Shown: positions 1 through 10,845 of the stretch, in pieces
Position numbering within the stretch: position 1 is the stretch's first letter
How the letters are laid out: each line of letters opens with the position of its first letter
Assembly (NCBI GenBank): GCA_029817715.1
Contig: JARUPY010000088.1
Span: forward strand, 1,302,001 to 1,366,000
DNA: 64,000 nt
Source of the DNA: Melastoma dodecandrum
Taxonomy: Eukaryota > Streptophyta > Magnoliopsida > Myrtales > Melastomataceae
Direction of reading: 5' to 3'
Position numbers and translations under genes: made by a program
The notes under the pieces: generated by a model
What the model was told of the DNA's origin: nothing
The model's input: the letters and a program-made list of their open reading frames with translations, nothing else
Database searches by the model: none

Positions 1-435
1 AGACGCCATCGACAGCGTTCGGCACGTACTCCGCCGTCGTGGCCTGAAGAGGCGGAGCAGGGACCGTATCTGGCCGACGGGAACAAGAGACGGGAGGCAC
101 GCCGCGGGGGGGAATCAGGAGTCGTCTCGGCGGGAGTCGTTGGCGGAAGAAGGGAAGTGGAGAGATGGAAGGAAGAAGAATAACCGTCGACGGCTTCATA
201 TCTTCTTTTGGTTCGAACTCAGAAACAAAACCTTTTTGGCCTCATTTATTGATAAATCAATGTCCCAGAATCAAATAATATGAGGAGAGAACGAATAGAA
301 GAAGAATTTCGTGATTGTTTAGGCCTTTCATCTTCCTCTCCACGATGCCTCCTCCAGCGTCGGTCTGAACCATACTGCCCTCTTAGCCACTGGCAAGCTA
401 AGAGGGGTCGAAGTAAGAATCGAGCTTACATGGTC
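1..435. other. left flank without an identifiable gene
   Basis: I see no complete gene here. A CT-rich stretch read on the minus strand ends in an ATG at 7-9 (minus) followed by GCGTCT, so a minus-strand gene could begin at the very left edge and lie outside the window; that is speculation. The segment 431-435 (tggtc) is the likely left target-site copy of the adjacent copia element. Confidence 0.3.
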
Positions 436-708
436 CAGAAATCGGACACAAGCATCTGTGTTGAAATCTCACTATTCGATTTTGTTGTTTCTTTCTCCAA
501 AAAACCTAATAGTAATACAACAACTTATATATACATCCATTGGACCTAACCCAATACATCCATTTTAATTAATGAGCACGACCGAGCTCATCTTCAAGTG
601 ACTTTCACTGCTTCTTCATTTACAGAGCATAGACTCTGTTCTGCTCATTCGCCTTCAATCTTGCGTACATCCATCACATCCTTCTCATTCAACAGTCCCT
701 TCTCTTCA
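436..708 (-). repeat. 3' LTR of copia element 1
   Basis: Aligns with 5271-5563. Shared blocks include the run around 518-555 (taatacaacaacttatatat and the following ccaatacatccatttta segment) and the end tctcttca at 701-708, which is TGAAGAGA on the element strand. The outer end is less certain by several bases. Confidence 0.85.
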
Positions 709-720
709 TACTCCCCCTTA
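709..720 (-). other. polypurine tract of copia element 1
   Basis: On the minus strand this reads TAAGGGGGAGTA directly before the LTR start TGAAGAG. This is the expected plus-strand primer position. Confidence 0.7.
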
Positions 721-902
721 AGATGTGCAAAAATATCTTTCATGCACATTTTGCTTCTAAGCCAAAGAAATCTGGGACTTGTAAAACTCTTGATAAAGAA
801 GTCTGCCACCTGCAACTTTGAAACCAAGAACTGCAACTTTATCACACCCTCTTGCACCTTGTCCCGCACATAATGACAATCTATTTCTAAGTGCTTGGTT
901 CT

Positions 903-1995
903 CTAATGGAAAACATGATTTTTAGTGATATAAATGGAAGATTGATTATCACAATGTAAGAGTACTCGCTTTTGCACTTCCACCTTGAACTCTTTAAGCA
1001 ATGCAATCAACCACACAATTTCTGTTGTTGCAACTCCCAAGGCACGATATTCAGCCTCTGCTGAACTTCTACCTACTATGACTTGTTTTTTCGTCTTCCA
1101 TGAGACAAGCGATTCACCAAAAAACACACAGTAACCAGTTAAAGATCTCCTTGTATCCGGACAAGCTCCCCAATCACCATCACAGTAAGCAACCAATTCA
1201 TTTGACAACTTTGAGCTAAAGAAGATACCCTGTCCTGGTGCTCCTTTCACATGTCTCAGAATTTGCAAAGCTGCATCAAAGTAATCTGTGGTTGGTTTTT
1301 CCATAAACCGTGACAAATTCTAGACTGAATACATCTAGTCAATGTCAAATACATCAATTGTCCAACCAACTTTCGATATGGAGTTGGATTTTGCAAAACT
1401 GCCCCATTATCTTTGGACAACTTATGCCCTGGCATAATGAGAACTAAGGCTGGCTTTGCACCCAACAAACCATGCTCTTGTATCAGCTCTAGAGCATACT
1501 TTCTCTGCGAAAGCATAATCCCAGACTTTGACCTTGCAATCTCCAGCCCCAAAAAATACTTTAAATCACCCAAATCTTTGAGCTTAAAAGAGCTGTGCAA
1601 ATACTATTTTAACTGCTCGATTTGATCTAAATCAGCATTAGCAATTACTATGTTATCAACATAAACAAGCAAGGCTATAAATTTATGACCAGATCCCTTA
1701 ACAAATAAGGAGTAATCTAACCTGGATTGAACAAAACCATACTCCTTCAATGCTAAAACAAACTTAGATTCTATTGACGAGAAGCTTGTGTAAGACCATA
1801 TAAACCCTTTTGTAGCTTACACACCATCCTCCTGGACTGTGTCTCCCCCTTAGGCTGCACAGAATAAACATCCAAACCCAACGGAATCTCCATATAAACT
1901 TTCTCCTCCAAATCACCACTCAAAAACACATTATTTATGTCCAATTGAGACAAAGACCAACCATACATGGCAGCCAAGGACAAGAAAACCCTCAC
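903..1995 (-). pseudogene. copia element 1 reverse transcriptase-RNase H, broken
   Basis: The segments 1771-1995, 1256-1600 and 903-1316 carry the copia RT palm and RNase H in different frames. Visible landmarks are QLDINNVFL near the start of RT, KDLGDLKYFLGLEIARS around 1540-1590, and the RNase H block SSAEAEYRALG near 1040-1070. The RT active site, read on the minus strand near 1640-1660, is YVDN where active copies have YVDD. Stops separate the segments. It is a decayed pol 3' half with no expected activity. Confidence 0.9.
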
Positions 1996-2662
1996 AGTGG
2001 CATGTTTAGCACTGGACTAAAAGTTTATGTATAATCAATCCCAGCTTTCTGAGTATACCCTTTACTCTTTAGCCACTAAACGAGCCTTATATTTATCCAC
2101 AAATCCATCAGCCTTAAATTTGGTTTTGAAAAGCCATTTGCAACCTATAGGAGTCCAGATGACAAAGCTGTTATAGTCCAAGTATTATTCTCAGCTAGAG
2201 CAGAAAGCTCAAATTGGATAGTAGAACGCCAATTCACATCAAGAATAGCCTCATCATAACAAGAAGGATCAGGAGAATGCATAAGATTGACAGAAAAAGC
2301 TCTATAAGAAGGTGATAAAGTAGAATAAGAAACATATTTATGAACTGGATAGACTGTAGGAGAAGACAGAGTAGAAGGAGATAGAAAAGAGAGTGAAGAA
2401 GTAGAACTCGCTTCAGAGTTAAAGAAACGTGATAATCCTTCAAGTAAGTAGGCAAACACTTAAGTCTAGCACTCTTTCCAGATGCTACTGGAACAAAAGC
2501 ACAATCATCAACGCGATCCTGGGAAATTGAATAAACTACATCTGATTCAGAAGAAGCAATTATATCTAAAGATGATGAAACATCCGTATGCTGTGAATGA
2601 TGAACAACCTGATCAAGCAAAGAATCCCCAAAACCAAGAGAAGATTTAGAAGACGAGAAAAA

Positions 2663-3350
2663 TTATCTTGTATATTTCTGAAAAGGGAAAACATGTTCAT
2701 AAAATGTAACATCTCTTGAAACAAAGAGTTTATGAGTAACTAAATCATAAACTTTATAACCCTTAATACCATGCTGATAACCCAGAAAAACGCATTTCAA
2801 AGCTCTAGCAGTAAACTTAGAGCGCCGAAGAGACAAAGTAGAAGCATAAAAAAGGCAGCCAAATACCCATAAATGATGGTAATCAGGCTTGACATGAAAT
2901 AACAACTCATAAGGAGTCTTATTGCCCAATAAGGTAGAATGAGTTCTATTAATGTACATGTGTAGCTGTTAAAATAGCATGACCCCAGAAACTTAAGGAC
3001 AAATTTGCTTGAATCATGAGTGCTCTAGCAACATTTAAGATATGTTGATGCTTATGCTCTACAACGTCATTTTGTTGAGGCATTTCTATACATGTAGTGT
3101 GATGAAAAATACCTCGTTCTGCATAGAAAGTAGACAAGATGAATTCTCTGCCGTTGTCTGACCTAGCACACTTCACCCTGGAAGAAAACTGTGTAAACAC
3201 CATGGAACATAATTGAGGAAGCAGAGTAACCACATCTGATTTGTTTTTTAACAAATAAACCCATGTTACCCGATTGTAATCATCCACAATTATTAAAAAA
3301 TATTTGTACCCTTCCAATGTTTCAACTGAAAAGGTCCCCAAGTATTGCAA
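2663..3350 (-). pseudogene. copia element 1 integrase, broken
   Basis: Two overlapping frames (2949-3350 and 2663-2959) carry the integrase core. FLIIVDDYNRVTWVYLL holds the first catalytic Asp, CARSDNGREF the second, and NDVVEHKHQH retains the Glu position but has lost the usual NG..ER sequence. The second segment is the C-terminal region with the motif FGCLFYA. The frame shift near 2950 and further stops show it is inactive. Confidence 0.88.
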
Positions 3351-3847
3351 TGTATAAGCTCAAAACAAACATATGTATTCTTTATATGAACATGAATTGG
3401 TTGTCTTTTCTGTTTGACGTAATGACAAGCTGAACAAATTGTCTTGCTAAAACAAGGTTCAAGCTGATTACATTTATGTACTAATCATGACTTGTCATAA
3501 GATAGATGACCAAGCCTATGATGCCATACATCAAATTGAGTATTAACAGAGGGAGCAGTAAAAGCTAGACAAGATTGTTTTCCTCATTCTTGAAGGATGT
3601 ATAATCGGTCTCTCCCTTTAGCAAGTCCAATCATCTTCCATGATGATATGGCCTGAATAAAACACAAATTTCTAAGAAAAACAATTGAAAAGAAACTAGA
3701 AGACATAAGCTGCCTCACATAAATAAGGTTAAAAGAAAAGGTAGGTATATACAAGACATTTTCAAGAAGTAAACCAGACAGAAGTTGCACTGTTCCTATA
3801 TGAGAAATGGAAACTTTTTCTTTAGTAGGAAGAAGAACTGATATATG

Positions 3848-4138
3848 CTAAACAGGTGTAGAAACAAGAAACCAATCAAGATTACTTGTTATATGATTGG
3901 TTGCTCCTGTGTCTACTTTCCATACAGAGGACAAATAAACCAATTTAGAAGAATGATGACTAGTTTGAATATTCATACAAATACCGGCCGCTTTTGAATG
4001 ATGTGACTTAGAAGGATCAACACAAGAAGACTCAGAAGTTGTAAATGCAAAAGGCATAACAATAGAATTAGGTAGAGTATTCACTGTAGCAGCAGTGTAT
4101 TGAGACGACTGCTCTTTCTGAGTATTGAAGAACGCCAT
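3848..4138 (-). pseudogene. copia element 1 protease region
   Basis: Contains VWKVDTGATNHITSNLDWF, the copia pepsin-like active site (D-T-G-A here), followed by degenerate sequence with stops up to 3584. It lies between gag and integrase as expected. Confidence 0.8.
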
Positions 4139-5149
4139 CAGTCTCTGAACATGCTCCTTTGCTTCATTGACACCTGAACCAAAAAACTCATCACCGAATT
4201 AACTCCCATTGTCACTTCTGGCAATGCTGCAGCTTGATAAGATGTTCCTCCAGTAGGTTTTCTTCTTCTAACACCATTAATGTTAGCAAATCTTATAAGC
4301 TGAAAGCACAGATCCTTAATATGCCTTCTTTTCCCACGATGAGTACAAAACAAATCAGGCCTTTTAACCTTTCTTTTTGGATCATATGCAGCCGTATTAG
4401 CATGTGCAGCTAAAGCAATTGCTTCCATCTTCATTGGCACTTTTGATTCACCATCATATTTGTCCTTTTTGTAAGACTCCTCTTGAACCACCAAGCTATA
4501 CACTTCATCAAGCGTGTGGGAAATGGCTTCATACCAAGCACTCTACTCTTAAGAGTACCAAATATATCATTCAGACTATTCATAAATTTGAACACATAAT
4601 CCTCCATTTGTGTTTCTGCATATGCCTTCAACCAGCATCAACGCACTTTCCACATCGACAATTAGGCAACGGCCTGAAATTTTTAAGCTTTTTCCAAACT
4701 GCATTCAGTTCTGTATAATATATATCCACAGACCTGTCTCCTTGCACTATATTCATAAGCATATGCTGGAAATGACTTATCTTGGACTTGTCTAGCAACG
4801 CATAACGCTTCTTCAATGCCTCCCAACTCTCCATAGTTGAGCTCATTAAAAAAACATTACTAGCAATCGTCTCTATCATCGACCTAAGCAACCAAGCAAT
4901 CACTAGGGTATTACATCGCTTCCAGGCTAAATAAGTCTGGTTATCAGAATCGGGAACTGGAATCTTGCCATTCACAAAATTCAATTTATTCCGAAATACC
5001 AGTGTCATCTCAAAAGAACGACTCCAAACAAAGTAGTTAACTCCATTCAGTACTGGAGTTATTACTACTGAGTTTAACGTATATGACTGACTCAAGTAGT
5101 ACGGAGGTGTCGGATCGTCAACAAGACTAGGATTCCGACTCACACTCAT
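4139..5149 (-). pseudogene. copia element 1 gag, broken
   Basis: The segment 4628-5149 is a copia-type gag N-terminus (LNGVNYFVWSRSFEMTL near residue 33, then WKRCNTLVIAWLLRS). It continues out of frame through 4431-4631 to a zinc knuckle near 4310-4350 that reads CTHRGKRRHIKDLC. The second Cys of the CCHC knuckle has become Arg. Its start lies just downstream of the primer-binding site, as expected. Confidence 0.85.
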
Positions 5150-5253
5150 CTCGGAGAAAGAGGTAAACGTCTGACCTACGGTTTGACTATTTGCAGATGC
5201 TTAACCTTGATTTTGAACCCCCGCCCCAGCTCTTGCAAATGATCGCCGGCCGT

Positions 5254-5265
5254 GCTCTGATACCA
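5254..5265 (-). other. tRNA-iMet primer-binding site, copia element 1
   Basis: The minus strand reads TGGTATCAGAGC, the complement of the initiator Met-tRNA 3' end, a few bases inside the 5' LTR. Confidence 0.85.
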
Positions 5266-5270
5266 TATTA

Positions 5271-5563
5271 AAGGAAATTGAAGACAAGCATCTATGTTGA
5301 AACCTCACGATCGGAGAAGATCGAGTTTGTTATTCCTTTCCCAAAAAAACCTAAAATCATAATATCGTAATACAACAACTTATATATACCTCCATTTGAC
5401 CTAACCCAATACATCCATTTTAGCTAATGAACACTACCCAAGCCCATCTTCAAGTGACTTCCCCTGCTTCTTCATTTACAGAGCACAGACTCTGTTATGC
5501 TCCTTTCCTTCAATTTTGTGCACATCCAGCACATCCTTTTCATTTAACAGCCCCTTCTCTTCA
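5271..5563 (-). repeat. 5' LTR of copia element 1
   Basis: Homologous to 436-708. It is somewhat longer than the other copy because of small indels. It ends (plus strand) in tctcttca at 5556-5563. Confidence 0.85.
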
Positions 5564-5815
5564 TAGTCCGGAACCACGGCGGCGATGCATATCGGGGAGT
5601 GGCTCGGTCCGTCGAGGATCGAGCTTGGAGAGTCGAGGTATGCAGGGGTGACACGTGAATGATGAAATATTGTCATCTCCATTCCACCAAAATTATTGCC
5701 ATCATCTGCCCAAACCCACTGAAGAAACCGAACGTTCAAAGGGTAAACAAACGATTGCCGCCCTGCTTAATGAAGCACTTAGAAATCAAGAACCATAACT
5801 AGAACCAGAAGAAAT
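5564..5815. other. short host segment between two copia elements
   Basis: The target of both insertions. A minus-strand frame from about 5735 down to 5565 stays open and has coding-like composition (for example TPAYLDSPSSILDGPSHSP), so a host exon may have been hit. I do not recognise it. Confidence 0.25.
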
Positions 5816-6091
5816 TGAAGAAGGGGGGAAGAAGAATAAGAGAAAGAAGAAGAATGATAGAAATATTTTTCATTAATTCTCATCCCATTAGAACGATTAC
5901 ACTCTCTGTCGTTCTTTTATATTGTAATCATAGCGAATATAATGAAATATTGTTGTATGAAAGGATTTGGTGACTGAATGCGGGCTGTCCTTTTGTTGTT
6001 GCTCTGGTATTTCTGTTTGTTGTTCTATTGTTTCCGTTAAAATTGTATTTGGGCTAGAAATTGGGCTTGAGCGCTGATGGGCTAGCTTACA
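5816..6091 (-). repeat. 3' LTR of copia element 2
   Basis: Matches 8220-8476. It is followed by the purine tract at 6092-6104 (minus strand TTTTGAGGGGAGC). Confidence 0.85.
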
Positions 6092-6480
6092 GCTCCCCTC
6101 AAAATCAGCTCCTCCCTCTTTCGATCTTGGCCCGGCACTATCTGCTCCACAACTCCCCTGAACCCACGATCTTTGGCCTTAGCCTCTTCTTTTAAACTTT
6201 TGGTCTTGACACGACATGACAGCTGTACTTTAACTTTATCTTTTGCTGTCAACGACATCAAGAACCCCGCAGAAGCACCAGGAAACCCAGCAGAAACCCC
6301 AGGTATACTTCTCGATCCCTTTCCCTTGGCCTCTTCTTCGCTAGCGATTCCTTTCAAACCCTCAGATGCTTTTTAATTTATTCTTCTACACAGGGAAGAG
6401 GACTTAGCAACCACTGTAAGAAGAGATCTGGAAGAGAGAAATTTGTTAATGGGTAAGACTTTTGTCAAGGGGTCGGCTAC

Positions 6481-8219
6481 TTAACTCTCTGAGGTAACAT
6501 GCTTGATCTCCAATTGTCCATCTAGTACCCTTTCTCGCACAAAATGATGGTCAATTTCGATATGTTTTGTTCTTGCACGAAGGATAGGGTTTGTTTCTAA
6601 TTGTACAGTACTTAGATTATTGCAATAGACTGTAGGTGGGCTTGAGTCATTGACTTGTAACTCTTTAAGTAGCTTCTGAACCGATATTACTTTAGCCACA
6701 CCATCAGCTAAAGCTCTATACTCAGCCTCTGTACTTGACCTGGACACTACTCTCTGTTTTTGTGAGCACCATGACACCAGATTAGATCCCAGATAGACAC
6801 AATAGGCATTTGTACTTCTTCTATAATCTGGGGCAGCTTGCCCAATCTGCATCAGTAAAACAAGTAATTGGAAAAGAACTAGTAGCCACTAGGTTGAGTC
6901 CAAAAATACTTGTTCCCTTCAGATATCTTAGAATTCTCTTCACCCCTTGTAAGTGCACTTCAGTAGGATTCTGCAAGAACTGGCACGCTTTGTTTACAGC
7001 AAAACTAATGTCTGGTCTGGTGTTTGTACAATATTATAGTGCTCCAACTAAACTTCTGTACGTAGATGGGTCAGCCAACATTTCCTCCTCATATTTTGAC
7101 ACTTGCCCTTTAGATACCATAGGAGAGGGCATAGTGTTACAGTTTGACATACCTGATTTGGCCAAATGATCTAGAATATATTTTTCTTTTGAAAGATGCA
7201 ACCTCCCATGTTGCCTATTAACTTGAAAACCCAAGAAAAAGAACAATTCTCCTAGATCTTTTAAAGCAAACTTGTGATGAAGTTGAGGCAATAGCATAGA
7301 GATGCCTTTATTATCTGATCCAGTCACTATAGTATCATCAACATAGATCAGCAGGACAATGATACCTTGAGCTGAGATTTTGAAAAACATAGAAGCATCA
7401 GCCAGAGAGTTTGTAAAACCCCATGCAAGTAGACACCCACTTCATATACCATGCACAAGGACTTTGTTTCAACTCATATAGAGCTTTCCTGAGCTTACAC
7501 ACATGTCTAGGTTTACTTTGATCAATCCAGCCAGGTGGTTGTTCCATGTATACAGTCTCAATAAGATCTCCATGTAGAAAAGCATTATGAACATCCAGCT
7601 GCTTTAAAACCTATCCAAAAGAAACTGCAAGAGACAAAATCACCCGAATTGTCTGATGTCTTACCACAGGACATAAATTCTCTTTGTAGTCAATACCTGG
7701 AGTTTAAGTGAACCACTTGGCCACGAGTCTGGCTTTGCACCTTTCTAAAGAGCCATCTGCAGTAAGCTTAACTTTAAACACCCACTTACAGCCAATAATT
7801 TTCTGTTTTCCACAAAAGGGAGCTAATTCCCAGGTCTGGTTTTTGTCTAGTGCAGCATGTTCATTCATCGTTGCATCTCTCCAAATTACTGTTGACGGGG
7901 CATCGGCTAGACTAGCTGGTTCAGTGGGAACGGAAATAGGGTTGCTTCGTAAGGCTTGTTGGCATTATTGAGATAGAATGATGGAATGAACTTTTGGTTT
8001 AAAAATCACATCCTTAAATCTGGTTATCATAGGATGAACATTCTTAATCTCCTGGTTCTTCCTACTAGGCACATCCTCTGAGATAGTTGGTTCTGTAGTA
8101 AGGCAAACATCAATCTCAGTCTTATCAATAAATGGAGAAAAAGAAGAGGACCCAGGGACAAATGTAGAAGGTGAAATGGGTACAGAAACAATAGAATTAG
8201 AATTGGATGGAAGAGACTG
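6481..8219 (-). pseudogene. copia element 2 RT-RNase H remnant
   Basis: The segment 7965-8219 contains NVHPMITRFKDVIFKPK, the conserved linker just before copia RT. 7034-7390 carries the RT active site LLIYVDDTIVTGSD (YVDD intact) and LKDLGELFFFLGFQV. 6481-6852 is RNase H with SRSSTEAEYRALADG and ARTKHIEIDHHFVRE. Stops and shifts occur between 7390 and 7965 and near 6850, so the frame is broken. Confidence 0.88.
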
Positions 8220-8476
8220 TGATAAGGGGGTGAATAGAAGAAGAATGCTAGAAATATTTTTCATTAATTCTCATCCCATTAGAACCCATTACACTCGTTC
8301 TTTTATATTGTAATCATAGCTGATAGAATGGAATATTGTTGTACGATAGGATTTGGTGACTGAATGCGGGCTGTCATTTGCTGCTGCTCTGCTATTTCCG
8401 TTTGTTGTTCTGCAGTTTCCATTAGAATTGTATTTGGGCTAGAAATTGGGTCTGAGCGCTGATGGGCTAGCTTGCT
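8220..8476 (-). repeat. 5' LTR of copia element 2
   Basis: Homologous to 5816-6091, with differences of a few percent and small indels. Its inner border abuts pol sequence rather than a primer-binding site. Confidence 0.85.
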
Positions 8477-8589
8477 TAAAGCAGCCATCTCCCATGGAAA
8501 GTTGGTTACCCAAACCTCAACCTTCAACGACGACGACAACGTCTCCATCTCCCATCTCCATCTTCACCCCGTTGTCTTCATCCAACCTT

Positions 8590-8805
8590 CATCCCCATCC
8601 TTGTCCTCGTACCTCAACAGTTCGTGCACCTTCTCCATCGACAAGCTCAAGAGCCTCAGCGTGATCAAGGTCAACTTTTGGTGGCTCTGGTTCAGCATCG
8701 AGGAGGTTATCCGAGACGTGGACGAGCTTGAATTCTCCGTCGGTAACTTCGACGTGTGCCCGACCTGCGGATGCGGGTTCGACTGCGACGCTATTAGCTG
8801 TCCTT
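8590..8805 (+). pseudogene. truncated DUF538 gene copy
   Basis: The reading frame from about 8598 gives YLNSSCTFSIDKLKSLSV, then VDELEFSVGNFD and CGCGFDCD. These align in order with YLNSSCSFSLEGSYQ, DDELEFSVG and CGGGFDCG of the intact gene just downstream. About 16 residues are missing in the middle, and no signal peptide or N-terminal part can be seen. The upstream part ends close to the right LTR of copia element 2, so the insertion or a linked deletion may have removed the 5' half. This is a tandem-duplicate relic. Confidence 0.75.
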
Positions 8806-8920
8806 CTGTCTTTGTCCTCGGACTGCTTGAGAAAACCGGTAGTTGGAGTTTCCCTTACCGTCCTGGTCGAGCACAAAGCCGACAACATCCGCCGCTGCCA
8901 TGTCCACGTCATCGCCGGCG

Positions 8921-9418
8921 ATGGCGTTCGTCGAGTCCTTATCCGCCCTCATCCTCATCCTAACGGCTTCATCTGCCTCCGCTTCTTCGTCGTCTTCGTT
9001 GTCGGCGACCGCCTACGAGGTGCTGGAGAGCTACAACTTCCCTGAAGGGATCCTTCCCAAGGGTGTTACCGGCTACGACCTCGATCCTTCGACGGGCAAG
9101 TTCAGCCTCTACCTCAACTCCTCCTGTAGCTTCTCCCTCGAGGGGTCTTACCAGCTGCGGTATAAGCCCGTCGTCACCGGCTTGGTTTCCCGTAACCGAC
9201 TTACCAACCTCGGTGGTGTCAGCGTCAAGGTGCTGTTCCTCTGGCTGAACATCGTTGAGGTCGAAAGGGTCGACGATGAGCTCGAGTTCTCGGTCGGGAT
9301 TGCTTCGGCTGGGTTCTCCATTGATAATTTCTTCGAGAGTCCCCAGTGCGGTGGCGGGTTTGACTGCGGGACACGGGAAAGCTTGAGGCTCCGTGGAGGT
9401 TTAGCCTCTTCAATCTGA
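8921..9418 (+). CDS. DUF538 family protein
   Basis: A single-exon gene of 165 residues. The start MAFVESLSALILILTASS gives a hydrophobic signal peptide (residues 1-25) and good start context; upstream in-frame ATGs at 8843 and 8900 would only add a polar leader. The mature part has the DUF538 core: YEVLESYNFPEGILPKGVTG (about residues 34-53), YDLDPSTGKFSLYLNSSCSF, VVTGLVSRNRLTNLGGVSVK and a C-terminal Cys pair in CGGGFDCG. Family members are small secreted or cytosolic plant proteins, some tied to trichome size, stress or chlorophyll handling; the biochemical role is unsettled. A truncated paralogue lies just upstream, so this was a tandem pair. The family is clear, the function is not. Confidence 0.85.
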   Translation: MAFVESLSALILILTASSASASSSSSLSATAYEVLESYNFPEGILPKGVTGYDLDPSTGKFSLYLNSSCSFSLEGSYQLRYKPVVTGLVSRNRLTNLGGVSVKVLFLWLNIVEVERVDDELEFSVGIASAGFSIDNFFESPQCGGGFDCGTRESLRLRGGLASSI

Positions 9419-10477
9419 AAGGTAAAGATAAGGTCTTTCTTGCGTGTACTTCGCGACTGGACGTTTCAATTGGTTTGAGGAATCGGATTTATGTGATTCA
9501 AGACTGGATGTCTGGTCTTAGATCAAATGAATTTTTGGGGGAATTTTGACTTGAGAGATGATGTTCCTCCATTAAGATTGAATTGTGCTTGGTCTCGTGC
9601 GGCCGCAATGCCAATCGGATCCCTTGGTGGGTGCTGATTTCCGCGTCTTAAAACTCGATCCTACCATTAAGAATTTAGGTTGTGGATGCGACTGATGCTG
9701 TTGATGTCTGGGCTTATCAGGTCATTTTCAAGATGGTTGGATTGATTTCAGCCACAGCTTCCGTCTGGATTCGTTTGGGAGTCTTGTTTCGTCGCATTTC
9801 TTCCTAGATCAATGAATCCATGAATATTTTGAGTGAATGTGTTCAAATGGTGGCTTTGTGCATGCGGTGCAGCCTGTTAGAACTTATCCATAACATGCTT
9901 AATCTTAGCAAGTTGTGATTACACACTTGCTAGGATCGTTACAGATCGCCCCGGAGGATCCTCCGATGCTTGTCTTTCATTGCAGAGACTCCACTTAGTC
10001 TGTGGCAGGTGACTGACTGACTTCTCCTTCTACTTATCTGTGATTTTTAACAGCTGGAAAAGGAGAGGTGCTGAGTGTGGCGTGCGCCTGCGTTCATCCG
10101 GGTCGGCGGGTGTCCGAATGTCGAATCATACCCATATGGCAAAGTTTAAGCCGGGAGAGGCCCCTCTCGTGCCCGGTAAGGACGGTAATAAGCACCTCTT
10201 TTCGGCATCGACCCATATAGCGAAGGTAATACTTAATTTTGTATCTTAATTCGTTCAGTAACATGCCATGATCCCACGATCAATTCACAACATCATGTCA
10301 CATTTTTCGTTTCCTTTTCTCCTTTTCGTATGTGAGCTCCTATTTCCTAAGGCGGGGCGGGCAATGGAAACTGAAATCAGTACGGGGATGTTTAAGGCTC
10401 TGATAGAATGATGCGGCCAGCATCACCCCTCCTAGATTCCGGCACGCATCTCCCGTTAAGAAGAAATATTATCTTCT
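9419..10477. other. intergenic, no gene seen
   Basis: The 3' regions of the DUF538 gene and of the convergent LEA_3 gene. Short open frames such as 10040-10249 match no family I know and have no supporting splice or promoter context. Confidence 0.5.
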
Positions 10478-10845
10478 TCACCGCGGCGCTGTGGGGCGGG
10501 GATTCTTCCTCCTCAGCATAACAGCACGGAGCTCGGCGGCATCCATCTCGTCCCTACGATTCCCAGGCCTGAAGAACCCAGTCTTTGGGTCAGGCATCCA
10601 CGTCACCTCCTCCTTCACCGGCCTTCGCTTTACTGCTCCGCCGGCCCTGCCTTTCGCCGCTGTCTCCACGGCTGCTGCGTACCCTCGCCTGACGCAATAA
10701 ACTGTCATGATTTAATTGCCACAGACATATCCATATCCTGCAGGCTATCAAAACAACACAATTGTCACCTGGGGATGGCCTGCGCGATCCTGTCCGCGAA
10801 GTAAGAAGAGAAGAACATCCTGACATTGGAGAGGGAACGGGCCAT
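10478..10845 (-). CDS. LEA_3 (SAG21/LEA5-type) late embryogenesis abundant protein
   Basis: Two exons, 10769-10845 and 10478-10688, joined across an 80-bp GT-AG intron in the middle of an Arg codon, giving 95 residues. The N-terminus MARSLSNVRMFFSSYFADR is the amphipathic, Arg-rich leader of this family, usually mitochondrial or plastid targeting. A Gly/Ala/Lys linker with RRGYAAAVE follows. The diagnostic block VTWMPDPKTGFFRPGN (about residues 57-72) and DAAELRAVMLRRK near the C-terminus match the W-x-PDP-x-TG-x-x-RP core of LEA_3. The intron position after the leader is also typical. These proteins accumulate under drought, oxidative stress and senescence. A TATA-like GGTATTTATC lies about 55 bp upstream of the ATG. 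Confidence 0.92.

Larger units (their letters stand above)
436..5563 (-). mobile_element. Ty1/copia LTR retrotransposon 1, degenerate
   Basis: The element reads on the minus strand: 5' LTR at about 5271-5563, a tRNA-iMet primer site at 5254-5265, then gag, aspartic protease, integrase, reverse transcriptase and RNase H, a purine tract at 709-720 and the 3' LTR at 436-708. This order (integrase before RT) defines the copia superfamily. The frame is broken by many stops and shifts, and key residues are changed, so it is dead. The two LTRs align along their length but carry many differences, so the insertion is old. Candidate 5-bp target duplications are tggtc (431-435) and tagtc (5564-5568), with one mismatch. 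Confidence 0.92.
5816..8476 (-). mobile_element. Ty1/copia retrotransposon 2, internally deleted
   Basis: Minus-strand element with LTRs at 5816-6091 and 8220-8476 but only about 2.1 kb between them. The interior holds the linker before RT, then RT and RNase H. The primer-binding site, gag, protease and integrase are missing: the 5' LTR is joined directly to the integrase-RT linker at about 8219/8220. The LTRs share long near-identical runs, for example the block beginning atttttcattaattctcatc. Confidence 0.9.

Noticed and set aside
10040..10249. Small open frame downstream of the DUF538 gene
   Set aside because: No homology, promoter or splice support.
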